DNA of 5,748 nucleotides from Desulfurellaceae bacterium (GTDB lineage: Bacteria; Campylobacterota_A; Desulfurellia; JAGGSF01): positions 1 through 5,748 of the forward strand of contig JAGMDW010000213.1 in assembly GCA_023128455.1 (NCBI GenBank), written 5' to 3'. Both the position numbers and the translations under genes were made by a program. The notes beneath the pieces are model-generated. The model did no database searches. It was given only the letters and a program-made list of their open reading frames with translations, and was not told the DNA's origin. Below, one piece after another: positions 1-5,748 of this stretch. Position 1 is the first letter of the stretch. Every line of letters starts with the position of its first letter.

Positions 1-8
1 ACTTTCAT
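1..8 (-). CDS. Start of the next minus-strand gene (partial, first 2-3 codons only)
   Basis: Read on the minus strand, ATG AAA GT(N) gives Met-Lys-Val before the window ends. The start is supported by an AGAGAGGTG ribosome binding site a few bases upstream and by a well-formed promoter further upstream. Nothing can be said about the product. In E. coli the gene after lptE is holA, but here the downstream gene has its own promoter and follows a probable terminator, so it may not belong to the leuS-lptE operon. The call is an inference from signals, not from protein similarity. Confidence 0.5.
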
Positions 9-36
9 AAACACCTCTCTGAAAAACTTTTTAAAT

Positions 37-65
37 AATATAATACTTTTGTGGTATCTTGTCAA
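37..65 (-). promoter_or_regulatory. Strong sigma70-type promoter for the gene leaving the left edge
   Basis: On the minus strand a perfect -35 TTGACA (65-60) is followed after exactly 17 nt by a -10 TATATT (42-37, 5 of 6 consensus bases). Transcription would begin near position 30, giving a leader of roughly 20 nt that contains AGAGAGGTG before the ATG at 8. It is the best promoter match in the window and lies in an intergenic region at the expected distance from a start codon. Confidence 0.7.
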
Positions 66-112
66 ATTGAATAATCAGGTATTATTCTATTACATGTAGT
101 AGTAGTGTTGAT

Positions 113-135
113 ACCCCGCTGCTTGCGGCGGGGGT
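113..135. repeat. GC-rich hairpin in the intergenic region, REP-like
   Basis: The plus strand reads CCCCGC (114-119), a short middle, then GCGGGG (128-133). This is a 6-bp all-GC stem, extendable by a T-G wobble, around a GCTTGC loop. It stands out sharply in AT-rich surroundings. A weak T-rich stretch (TTGTTTATT) follows on the plus strand, but no clear T-run follows on the minus strand, so it is a poor terminator for lptE, which already has a better one upstream. The shape (GC-rich imperfect palindrome, intergenic, between a terminator and a promoter) recalls REP elements mobilised by RAYT transposases. With only one copy visible, that remains an inference. Confidence 0.5.
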
Positions 136-145
136 TGTTTATTCT

Positions 146-252
146 AAAAAGACTCAGGATTTGCAGATTAGAGAGTTTTAAGTTACCAGCAACCGAGCAA
201 AAATCTAAAAACCTATAAACAAGAACTCTCTAATTTCCCTTGCTAAATCCTG
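146..252 (-). terminator. Probable terminator: long inverted repeat reaching into the lptE 3' end, with T-run
   Basis: Arms at 224-252 (inside lptE) and 155-177 (after its stop) are complementary: 11 bp (ATTAGAGAGTT against AACTCTCTAAT), 3 bp (GCA/TGC) and 8 bp (CAGGATTT against AAATCCTG). A one-base bulge and a small asymmetric internal loop interrupt the stem. The loop between the arms is about 46 nt and contains the lptE stop codon. On the minus strand the structure ends four bases before TTTTT (150-146). Together this looks like a long-loop intrinsic terminator or a 3'-end-stabilising stem for the ilvD-leuS-lptE transcript. The large loop is unusual, so terminator function is inferred. 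Confidence 0.55.
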
Positions 253-702
253 GGTGAGTTTGGTAAGTGCTTCTTTTCTCTTCTGCTCATTCTCTTCTAT
301 GCTGCTGCTCTTTGCCTCATAGTCCTCAAATACACTCAATTTCCTTTTTCTTAATATCTTCCCTTCTATATTTGACAATTCCACCTGTGCACAAAGGAGA
401 GAACGAAAACGCGTAGCTGTTCCCTTTTCATTAAAAGCAACAGCATTTGTTTTATATTCTGTTAAAGAAACGCTTAATATTCCTTCCGCCTCATTTTTCC
501 CCTTTAATTTTATCCTTTTATCCAGATCAAGCTCGTTGGACAATGCTCTTTCCATCTCTGTGTCTATGCCAGGCTCAGTAGTCTGATTTTGAACATCTTC
601 AATATAAAGATTCTTTATATTTTGAGGCAAACTATCATAGGTGCCAGCAAAATGATAACCACATCCAGAGAGAAAAAAAAGAATGATTAAAAATCGCCAC
701 AT
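205..702 (-). CDS. lptE: LPS-assembly lipoprotein LptE
   Basis: This 165-residue outer-membrane lipoprotein plugs and stabilises the LptD barrel, which inserts lipopolysaccharide into the outer leaflet. What shows it: a short hydrophobic signal peptide (residues 2-12, WRFLIILFFLS) ends in an LSGC lipobox with Cys14 as the lipidated residue. CGYHFAG follows at once, the family's characteristic mature N-terminus. The body reads as a small alternating beta domain (roughly 30-125), then a charged Lys/Glu-rich helix (about 130-160), as LptE ends. It is somewhat shorter than the E. coli protein (about 190). The ATG shares one base with the leuS stop (TAATG), and a GGTGGTG ribosome site lies inside the last leuS codons, implying translational coupling. 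leuS-lptE order matches Enterobacteria. Identification rests on lipobox, CGYH motif, size and synteny; sequence identity elsewhere is expected to be low. The 3' end also forms one arm of a long inverted repeat. Confidence 0.88.
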   Translation of the reverse strand: MWRFLIILFFLSGCGYHFAGTYDSLPQNIKNLYIEDVQNQTTEPGIDTEMERALSNELDLDKRIKLKGKNEAEGILSVSLTEYKTNAVAFNEKGTATRFRSLLCAQVELSNIEGKILRKRKLSVFEDYEAKSSSIEENEQKRKEALTKLTQDLAREIREFLFIGF

Positions 703-3167
703 TATTTCACCACCATATTTACCAATTTTTGTTTTACAACAATAATTTTCTTAACCTCTTTACCTTGAATATACTTCTGTATGCGCTTTGAATTTAAGGC
801 AAGTTCTCTTATTTTTTCTTCTACTGCGTCTTTTTCTACCTCTATTTCGTCTCTTAACCTGCCATTCACAGTTACAGCCATCTTTATCGTCTTCTTGATC
901 AATGCCTTTTCATCGTATTCAGGCCATAACTGATCGGATACAAATGGTTTTTTCCCTATTCCTTCCCACATCTCCTCTGCAATATGAGGAGCAAAGACGG
1001 ACAACAATATAATAAGTGTTCTTGTTGCTTCTTCTATAGTAATCTTATCTTCTTCTGTTCCATCATACTGATATTCATATAATGCATTCGTAAGCTCCAT
1101 TAAATGAGCAATAGCAGTATTAAAATGGTATCTTTTCTCTATATCCTCTGTAACCCACTTTATTGTGAAATGGGTAAGATAATGTAATTTCTTGCTTTTT
1201 TCTTCTTTCAATTCCACAGCTTTTCCATTTGATTTACAAACATCTTTATACCTGTAAACGATTCTCCACACCCGATTCAAGAATCTATATGACCCTTCTA
1301 TCCCCTCATCGCTCCAATCTAAATCCTTCTCTGGCGGAGCGGCAAATAAGATAAATAGTCGTGCTGTATCTGCACCGTGGTTTTCAATGATATAATCAGG
1401 GTCTACGACATTCCCCTTGGATTTGGACATCTTTGCTCCATCTTTTATAACCATGCCTTGAGTCAACAGTCTTTTGAACGGTTCATCTATATCTATGTAC
1501 TTCAAATCTCGAAGTACCTTTGTGAAATAACGTGCATATAAGAGATGCATAATGGCATGTTCTATGCCCCCCACATACTGGTCAACAGGCATCCAATATT
1601 GGGCTTGCTTTTCATCAAATGCTTTGTCTTTTTCATGGGGCGAAACATATCTCAAAAAATACCATGATGATTCCACGAATGTGTCAAATGTATCTGTTTC
1701 CCTTTCCGCTTCTCCTCCGCATTGGGGACAAGTCGTTTTCACAAAACTCTTTACCCTTTTTAAAGGAGAATCGCCCTCTCCCGTCAATGGTGCATTTTCT
1801 GGCAATTTAACGGGCAAATCTTCCTCATTCACAGGAACAATTCCACATTTTTTGCAATAAACTACAGGAATGGGCGCACCCCAGTATCTCTGACGGGATA
1901 CATTCCAATCCCTCAATGCATAATTGATTGTTTTTTCTGCCAGCCCTTTTTGTTGTAACCACTTCGTTATTTCCCACTTCCCCTGTTCAGAAGACAACTT
2001 ATCAAACTGACTGGAGTTGACCATTATGCCCTCACCTTCGTATGCCTCTGTCAATTTGCCATCTTCTGGCATTGCTCCTTTTTTATATACCACTACTCTT
2101 ACGGGTAGATTATACTTTTTAGCAAATTCAAAATCTCTCTGGTCATGGGCAGGCACAGACATGATAATACCCGTTCCGTATTCTAACAGCACAAAATTCG
2201 CCGCATAGAGCGGTATCTTTTCTCCATTGACAGGATTCTCTACATATATGCCTGTAAATATGCCTTCCTTTTCTTTTTCTTTTATATCCTTTGTTTTCAG
2301 GAATTTCTCAATAAATTTTTGGACCTTTTCCTCATAGGAACTTCCCTTCATAAGTTTTTTAAGTAAAGGATGGTCAGGAGCAATACTCATAAATGTTGCC
2401 CCGAACAAAGTGTCCGGTCGGGTGGTAAATACTTCCAAAACCTCATCTTTTTCTGAAACTTTGAACTTCACCTTTGCCCCAATGCTTTTCCCAATCCAAT
2501 TTGTCTGCTGAACAAGCACCTTTTCTGGCCATCCTTTTCTTATCTGTTCCATATCTTTCAGAAGCTGTTCCGCATAATCAGTAATCTTAAAAAACCATTC
2601 ACTTATCTCTTTTTTGGTTACCTCTCCTCCACACCGCCAGCATTTTCCATCTATTACCTGTTCATTAGCTAAAACCGTTTGACAATGGGGACAATAATTT
2701 ACTTCTGCTTTCTTCTTATAAACCATATTCTTTTTAAGCATCTCTATAAATAACTTCTGCTCCCATTTGTAGTATTCCGGATCACATGTTATTACAGCAC
2801 CGTCCCAATCATAAGAAAATCCCATTCTCTTCAGTTGCTTTGTCATAGTGGCAATATTTTCTTTTGTCCAGGTTTCAGGGCGAAGATTATGTTCAATGGC
2901 GGCATTTTCCGCCGGCATACCAAAGGCATCAAATCCAACAGGATGCATTACATTATAGCCATTCATTCGCTTGTAACGGGCAATAACATCGCCTATAGAA
3001 TAATTTCTTACATGACCCATATGTATTTTACCAGATGGATAAGGATACATTTCTAATTCATAGAATTTTGGTTTATTTTTTTCTATCCTGGTTTTGAAAA
3101 TTCTATTTTCTTCCCATTTTTTTTGCCACTTTAATTCTATTGGGTGTGAATTATATTTTTCTTCCAT
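702..3167 (-). CDS. leuS: Leucyl-tRNA synthetase (class I)
   Basis: This cytoplasmic enzyme activates leucine with ATP and charges tRNA-Leu. The 821 residues show the full bacterial layout. The Rossmann-fold HIGH motif is HMGH (49-52), followed by a zinc ribbon with Cys159/162 and Cys176/179. The CP1 editing domain (about 225-405) carries the TTRPDT motif (248-253) and the conserved editing aspartate Asp342 in AHD. DWNVSRQRYWG is at 420-430, a second CxxC pair set at Cys438/441 and Cys480/483, and KMSKS at 579-583. The anticodon-binding helical domain follows, then a C-terminal tRNA-contacting domain (MAVTVNGRLR to the end). Only six residues separate QGM from KMSKS, so the leucine-specific insertion present there in E. 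coli (860 aa) is absent. The ATG directly follows the ilvD TAA with no spacer. GAGG (3179-3176), eight bases upstream inside ilvD, serves as ribosome site. No frameshift or lost catalytic residue is seen. Confidence 0.98.
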   Translation of the reverse strand: MEEKYNSHPIELKWQKKWEENRIFKTRIEKNKPKFYELEMYPYPSGKIHMGHVRNYSIGDVIARYKRMNGYNVMHPVGFDAFGMPAENAAIEHNLRPETWTKENIATMTKQLKRMGFSYDWDGAVITCDPEYYKWEQKLFIEMLKKNMVYKKKAEVNYCPHCQTVLANEQVIDGKCWRCGGEVTKKEISEWFFKITDYAEQLLKDMEQIRKGWPEKVLVQQTNWIGKSIGAKVKFKVSEKDEVLEVFTTRPDTLFGATFMSIAPDHPLLKKLMKGSSYEEKVQKFIEKFLKTKDIKEKEKEGIFTGIYVENPVNGEKIPLYAANFVLLEYGTGIIMSVPAHDQRDFEFAKKYNLPVRVVVYKKGAMPEDGKLTEAYEGEGIMVNSSQFDKLSSEQGKWEITKWLQQKGLAEKTINYALRDWNVSRQRYWGAPIPVVYCKKCGIVPVNEEDLPVKLPENAPLTGEGDSPLKRVKSFVKTTCPQCGGEAERETDTFDTFVESSWYFLRYVSPHEKDKAFDEKQAQYWMPVDQYVGGIEHAIMHLLYARYFTKVLRDLKYIDIDEPFKRLLTQGMVIKDGAKMSKSKGNVVDPDYIIENHGADTARLFILFAAPPEKDLDWSDEGIEGSYRFLNRVWRIVYRYKDVCKSNGKAVELKEEKSKKLHYLTHFTIKWVTEDIEKRYHFNTAIAHLMELTNALYEYQYDGTEEDKITIEEATRTLIILLSVFAPHIAEEMWEGIGKKPFVSDQLWPEYDEKALIKKTIKMAVTVNGRLRDEIEVEKDAVEEKIRELALNSKRIQKYIQGKEVKKIIVVKQKLVNMVVK

Positions 3168-4835
3168 TTATTCTGCCTCTAAGTAAGCCCCCTTGCTTGC
3201 CGATGTAACAAACTTTGAATATCTTAAAAGATAACCTTTTGTTATTTTCGGTTCTTTGGGCTGCCATTTTTTGCTTCTCTTTTTCAACTCCTTCTCACTA
3301 ACCAGAAGATCTATCTTCTTTTTATCTACATCTATCTCAATTTCGTCTCCTTCTTTAATCAATGCAATAGTTCCTTTTTTTGCCGCTTCTGGCGAGATGT
3401 GTCCAATGGAAAGCCCCTTTGTAGCACCAGAAAATCTGCCATCTGTAATCAAAGCTACCTTGTCACCCAAACCCATACCAGCAATAGCCGATGTAGGGGA
3501 AAGCATCTCTTTCATTCCCGGTCCACCAGCCGGTCCTTCATATCTAATAACTACAACATCTCCTTCCTTTATCTTCTTTTTATATATAGCATTTAATGTT
3601 TCTTCCTCTGAATCAAATACCCTTGCTTTTCCTTTAAAATGTCTGATTTTTTCACTCACTCCCGACTGTTTTACGATAGAACCTTCTTCCGCTAAATTTC
3701 CATACAAAATGGAAAGACCACCTTTTTCTGAATAAGGATCATCTGTTGGTTTTATCACCTTATTGTTTTTTACCTCAGCATCTTTGTAATTTTCATATAT
3801 CGTTTTGCCCGTTACCGTGATAGACTTTTTATGAATAAGCTTTCTATCATCCAATCTTTTCATAATAGCCATTACGCCGCCTGCTTCATCCAGGTCTTGA
3901 ACATGATAGTTTCCCACCGGACTGAAATGACACAAAGTGGGCACCTTTTCGCTTATCTTATTAAAAGTTTTTAAATCCAAATCTATCCCCGCTTCATGGG
4001 CAATGGCCAAAAGATGAAGCACAGTATTTGTAGAACAACCCATAGCCATATCTACACATATGGCGTTTTCCAAAGAATCTTTCGTTATAATATCTCTCGG
4101 CTTAATATCCTTTTCTACTAATTCCATTATTTTCATACCTGAGTACTTTGCTAAACGCACTCTTTTGGCTAAAGGAGCAGGTACAGTGCCGTTGCCAGGC
4201 AGAGAAAATCCAAATGCTTCACTCAAACAGTTTATAGAATTCGCAGAATACATGCCGGAACAAGAACCGCAACTAGGGCAACCTTCGTCTTCTATCCCCT
4301 TCAGTTCCTCTTCTGTAATTTTTCCATTGATGTAGGATCCTACCGCCTCAAATACCTGCGCCAAATCTACATCTCTCTGTTTATACCTGCCTGCAAGCAT
4401 GGGACCACCTGTAAACATAATGGTAGGAATATTAACCCTTACAGCAGCCATAATCATGCCTGGCACAATTTTATCACAAGTAGGCATAATTACCATGCCA
4501 TCCACTGGATGAGCACTAACCATTATCTCTACTGCGTCTGCAATATTTTCCCGCGAAGGAAGACTATAATGCATACCCAAATGCCCCATAGCAATACCAT
4601 CATCTACAGCAATAGTATTAAACTCAAAAGGTGTACCACCCATCATATAGATACCTGCTTTTACCGCCCCAGCAAGCGTCTTTAAGTGAATATGGCCAGG
4701 CACAATATCTGTAAAAGCACTGGCAATAGCAATAATAGGTCTCTTCAATTCTTCATCTGTATATCCGTCTGCCTTTAATAACGATCTATGCGGTGCTTTT
4801 TCCGCACCTTTTACCATCACATCACTTCTCTTCAT
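3168..4835 (-). CDS. ilvD: Dihydroxy-acid dehydratase
   Basis: This iron-sulfur enzyme dehydrates 2,3-dihydroxy-isovalerate and 2,3-dihydroxy-3-methylvalerate to the 2-keto acids, the third common step of valine and isoleucine synthesis; the valine-branch product also feeds leucine. From ATG at 4835 the protein is 555 residues, normal for the family. Landmarks: VPGHIHL (45-51), AVDDG with metal-ligand Asp79 region, the CDK triplet (Cys120, Lys122; the lysine is carbamylated in characterised relatives), the cluster segment with Cys186/189/192 (CPSCGSCSGM), LPGNGT (212-217), and DGRFSGAT with the proposed catalytic Ser469. Where the characterised [2Fe-2S] enzymes have Pro-Cys-Asn, this one has Pro-Gly-His, as in the E. 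coli [4Fe-4S] enzyme, which suggests an oxygen-sensitive cluster. Start choice: AGGAGG lies five bases before this ATG, whereas a TTG at 4877 in frame has no comparable site. The gene is first of a tight ilvD-leuS-lptE operon. A sugar-acid dehydratase of the same superfamily is the main alternative, but length and motifs favour IlvD. Confidence 0.95.
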   Translation of the reverse strand: MKRSDVMVKGAEKAPHRSLLKADGYTDEELKRPIIAIASAFTDIVPGHIHLKTLAGAVKAGIYMMGGTPFEFNTIAVDDGIAMGHLGMHYSLPSRENIADAVEIMVSAHPVDGMVIMPTCDKIVPGMIMAAVRVNIPTIMFTGGPMLAGRYKQRDVDLAQVFEAVGSYINGKITEEELKGIEDEGCPSCGSCSGMYSANSINCLSEAFGFSLPGNGTVPAPLAKRVRLAKYSGMKIMELVEKDIKPRDIITKDSLENAICVDMAMGCSTNTVLHLLAIAHEAGIDLDLKTFNKISEKVPTLCHFSPVGNYHVQDLDEAGGVMAIMKRLDDRKLIHKKSITVTGKTIYENYKDAEVKNNKVIKPTDDPYSEKGGLSILYGNLAEEGSIVKQSGVSEKIRHFKGKARVFDSEEETLNAIYKKKIKEGDVVVIRYEGPAGGPGMKEMLSPTSAIAGMGLGDKVALITDGRFSGATKGLSIGHISPEAAKKGTIALIKEGDEIEIDVDKKKIDLLVSEKELKKRSKKWQPKEPKITKGYLLRYSKFVTSASKGAYLEAE

Positions 4836-4840
4836 CTTTT

Positions 4841-4846
4841 CCTCCT
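4841..4846 (-). promoter_or_regulatory. ilvD ribosome binding site that fixes the start
   Basis: AGGAGG on the minus strand is followed by AAAAG and then ATG at 4835, an ideal 5-nt spacing. It settles the ilvD start at this ATG rather than the in-frame TTG 14 codons upstream. Confidence 0.9.
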
Positions 4847-4861
4847 GTCTTTGTTTCCCTG

Positions 4862-4890
4862 ATTTTAGGAAATTCAAGAAAGAAATGCAA
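4862..4890 (-). promoter_or_regulatory. Candidate promoter for the ilvD-leuS-lptE operon
   Basis: In the 59-nt gap after the hydrolase, the minus strand has TTGCAT (4890-4885, a weak -35), a 17-nt spacer, and TAAAAT (4867-4862, 5 of 6 bases of the -10 consensus). Transcription from about 4855 would leave a leader of some 20 nt, too short for an attenuator or T-box. Spacing and position are right but the -35 is poor, so read-through from the hydrolase promoter is an alternative. Confidence 0.4.
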
Positions 4891-4894
4891 ATAA

Positions 4895-5677
4895 TTAGCT
4901 ATGTTTTTTGACAAATTCTTCAATCTTTGGAAAATATTTATCCATTCCAATTATAGTGTTGTGATCAGCATGGGGAATAATGAATATCTCTTTATCCTCC
5001 ACTCCTGAATTTTCAAAAAGCTTCTTTCCTTCCTCTGGGTCAACCATATTATCCATTTGACCATGAATAATGAGGGTTGGTTTTTTTATCTGTTTTATTT
5101 TCATTTCATTGAGAAGACAATTTTTTTCATCCAATAGAATTTCTCTTTCCGAAGCTTTTAAATAACACCAAATTTTTCTTAAATTATTAGCCCTGCCACT
5201 TTCAATAATCAATCCGGAGACATCATTTTGATGATGAAAGACAATCTCAAGAGCAGGCATACTCCCTAAAGATCTACCCATTATAAAGATATTACTATTA
5301 AAATCTTTTTTTATTATCTTTTTAAATTCCTTAAAAATAATATGACTATCATTGAGTGTATTAAAAACAGTTGGTTTACCATTGCTCATTCCATACCCTC
5401 TGTAATCAGCCATAAAGAAGTTGATTCCAATTTTATTGTAGAACAAAGCGATCTCATCGTAATCTCCCACTGTTTCGCCATTTCCACCGAAATAAAGAAT
5501 AGAAGGATAACTTTTTTCTTTTACCCAAAAACCACAACCAATCCTGATTTTAGGTTCTACTTCAATATAATGGATATTGGCTTTTGATGGAGAATCTTCC
5601 TTATAAAAAGAATATGCAATTGGAAAGATAATCTCTAAAATCTCCGTTTGGTTTAGAAAGGATAGATCACAGCACAT
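4895..5677 (-). CDS. Alpha/beta-hydrolase, ABHD13/17 (BEM46)-like serine hydrolase
   Basis: This is a 260-residue hydrolase of unknown substrate, probably an esterase, thioesterase or related serine hydrolase. The fold's landmarks appear in order. YFGGNGET (62-69) forms the oxyanion-hole strand-loop. DYRGYGMSNGKPT (91-103) is typical of the BEM46/ABHD13/ABHD17 group. The nucleophile elbow GRSLGS has Ser136, Asp209 lies in HGQMDNMVD as the likely acid, and His239 in HADHNT completes the triad. There is no signal peptide or membrane segment, so a cytosolic protein is likely. The start is backed by GGAGGTGA six bases before the ATG, an almost perfect match to the 16S tail. Its stop is 59 nt upstream of the ilvD ATG, and a candidate promoter precedes each gene, so co-transcription is uncertain. 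The gene is visibly more AT-rich than ilvD (about 31% GC by hand count), a possible sign of different ancestry. No link to branched-chain metabolism or LPS is evident. Confidence 0.88.
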   Translation of the reverse strand: MCCDLSFLNQTEILEIIFPIAYSFYKEDSPSKANIHYIEVEPKIRIGCGFWVKEKSYPSILYFGGNGETVGDYDEIALFYNKIGINFFMADYRGYGMSNGKPTVFNTLNDSHIIFKEFKKIIKKDFNSNIFIMGRSLGSMPALEIVFHHQNDVSGLIIESGRANNLRKIWCYLKASEREILLDEKNCLLNEMKIKQIKKPTLIIHGQMDNMVDPEEGKKLFENSGVEDKEIFIIPHADHNTIIGMDKYFPKIEEFVKKHS

Positions 5678-5697
5678 CTCAATTCACCTCCATTTAA

Positions 5698-5728
5698 ACT
5701 ATATATGAAATCTTTAGAATTTTCACAA
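5698..5728 (-). promoter_or_regulatory. Candidate promoter for the hydrolase gene
   Basis: The minus strand shows TTGTGA (5728-5723), a 17-nt spacer, and TATATA (5705-5700); the overlapping TATAGT (5703-5698) is an alternative -10. Transcription would start near 5693, leaving a short leader of about 16 nt that is mostly the Shine-Dalgarno sequence. The surroundings are very AT-rich, where such matches arise easily by chance. Confidence 0.35.
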
Positions 5729-5748
5729 AAATTTTTAATTTTTGCAAG

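Noticed and set aside
59..88. A plus-strand promoter (TTGTCA ... TATTCT)
   Set aside because: It overlaps the much better minus-strand TTGACA/TATATT promoter, whose -35 is nearly self-complementary (TTGTCAA), and no plus-strand gene follows.
1552..1860. Plus-strand open frames opposite leuS, including ones at 2017-2208 and 2835-3056
   Set aside because: All lie inside conserved LeuRS coding sequence and show no motif or independent expression signal, so they are by-products of codon bias.
3256..3735. A 159-codon open frame on the plus strand inside ilvD
   Set aside because: It is fully antisense to a confidently identified gene, its Ser/Pro/Phe-rich translation looks like the complement of ilvD codons, and no recognisable domain appears.
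4836..4877. Longer ilvD with a TTG start adding 14 residues
   Set aside because: The added residues are not family-like, the start is TTG, and the ATG at 4835 has AGGAGG at ideal spacing. The extension would also overlap the candidate promoter.
4836..4894. A leucine/branched-chain attenuator or T-box ahead of ilvD
   Set aside because: The gap is only 59 nt, with no run of Leu, Ile or Val codons, no terminator hairpin and no T-box sequence.
5679..5693. A five-codon open frame (Met-Glu-Val-Asn-stop) just before the hydrolase
   Set aside because: It consists of the Shine-Dalgarno sequence read as codons. Its ATG has no ribosome site and would sit at about the transcription start, so it is most likely a coincidence.

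Overview
The window holds the chromosomal housekeeping DNA of a Gram-negative bacterium with fairly AT-rich DNA. The diderm assignment rests on a lipoprotein that reads as LptE, the outer-membrane partner of the LPS translocon. The Lys/Ile/Glu-rich proteins and AT-biased codons fit many lineages, including uncultured candidate phyla and deep-branching Gram-negatives. I cannot name a genus from the sequence. All genes lie on the minus strand, so they are transcribed from right to left.

Right to left, 5748-5678 carries a candidate promoter and a near-perfect Shine-Dalgarno sequence. Next come an alpha/beta hydrolase (5677-4895), a 59-nt gap with a second candidate promoter, ilvD (4835-3168), leuS (3167-702) and lptE (702-205). 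ilvD and leuS abut with no spacer (TAA then ATG), and leuS and lptE share one base (TAATG), so these three are almost certainly one translationally coupled operon. The hydrolase is more AT-rich than ilvD (about 31% against about 41% GC in hand-counted samples) and may be a separate, less permanent neighbour.

The left 204 bases form a compact boundary. A long inverted repeat pairs the 3' end of lptE with sequence downstream of its stop and is followed by a T-run, so it probably acts as a terminator. A GC-rich hairpin of REP-like appearance comes next. Then there is a strong promoter (TTGACA, 17 nt, TATATT), a ribosome binding site and the ATG of another minus-strand gene, of which only Met-Lys-Val is inside the window.

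Functionally, IlvD makes the 2-keto acids for valine, isoleucine and (through 2-ketoisovalerate) leucine; LeuRS charges tRNA-Leu; LptE works in LPS export. The leuS-lptE pair is conserved in Enterobacteria (leuS-lptE-holA), whereas ilvD upstream is a metabolically sensible addition. I see no mobile element with a transposase, no CRISPR array, no RNA gene and no clear novel system. The points most worth a second look are the terminator-like inverted repeat reaching into lptE, the REP-like hairpin, and a LeuRS that lacks the leucine-specific insertion before KMSKS.
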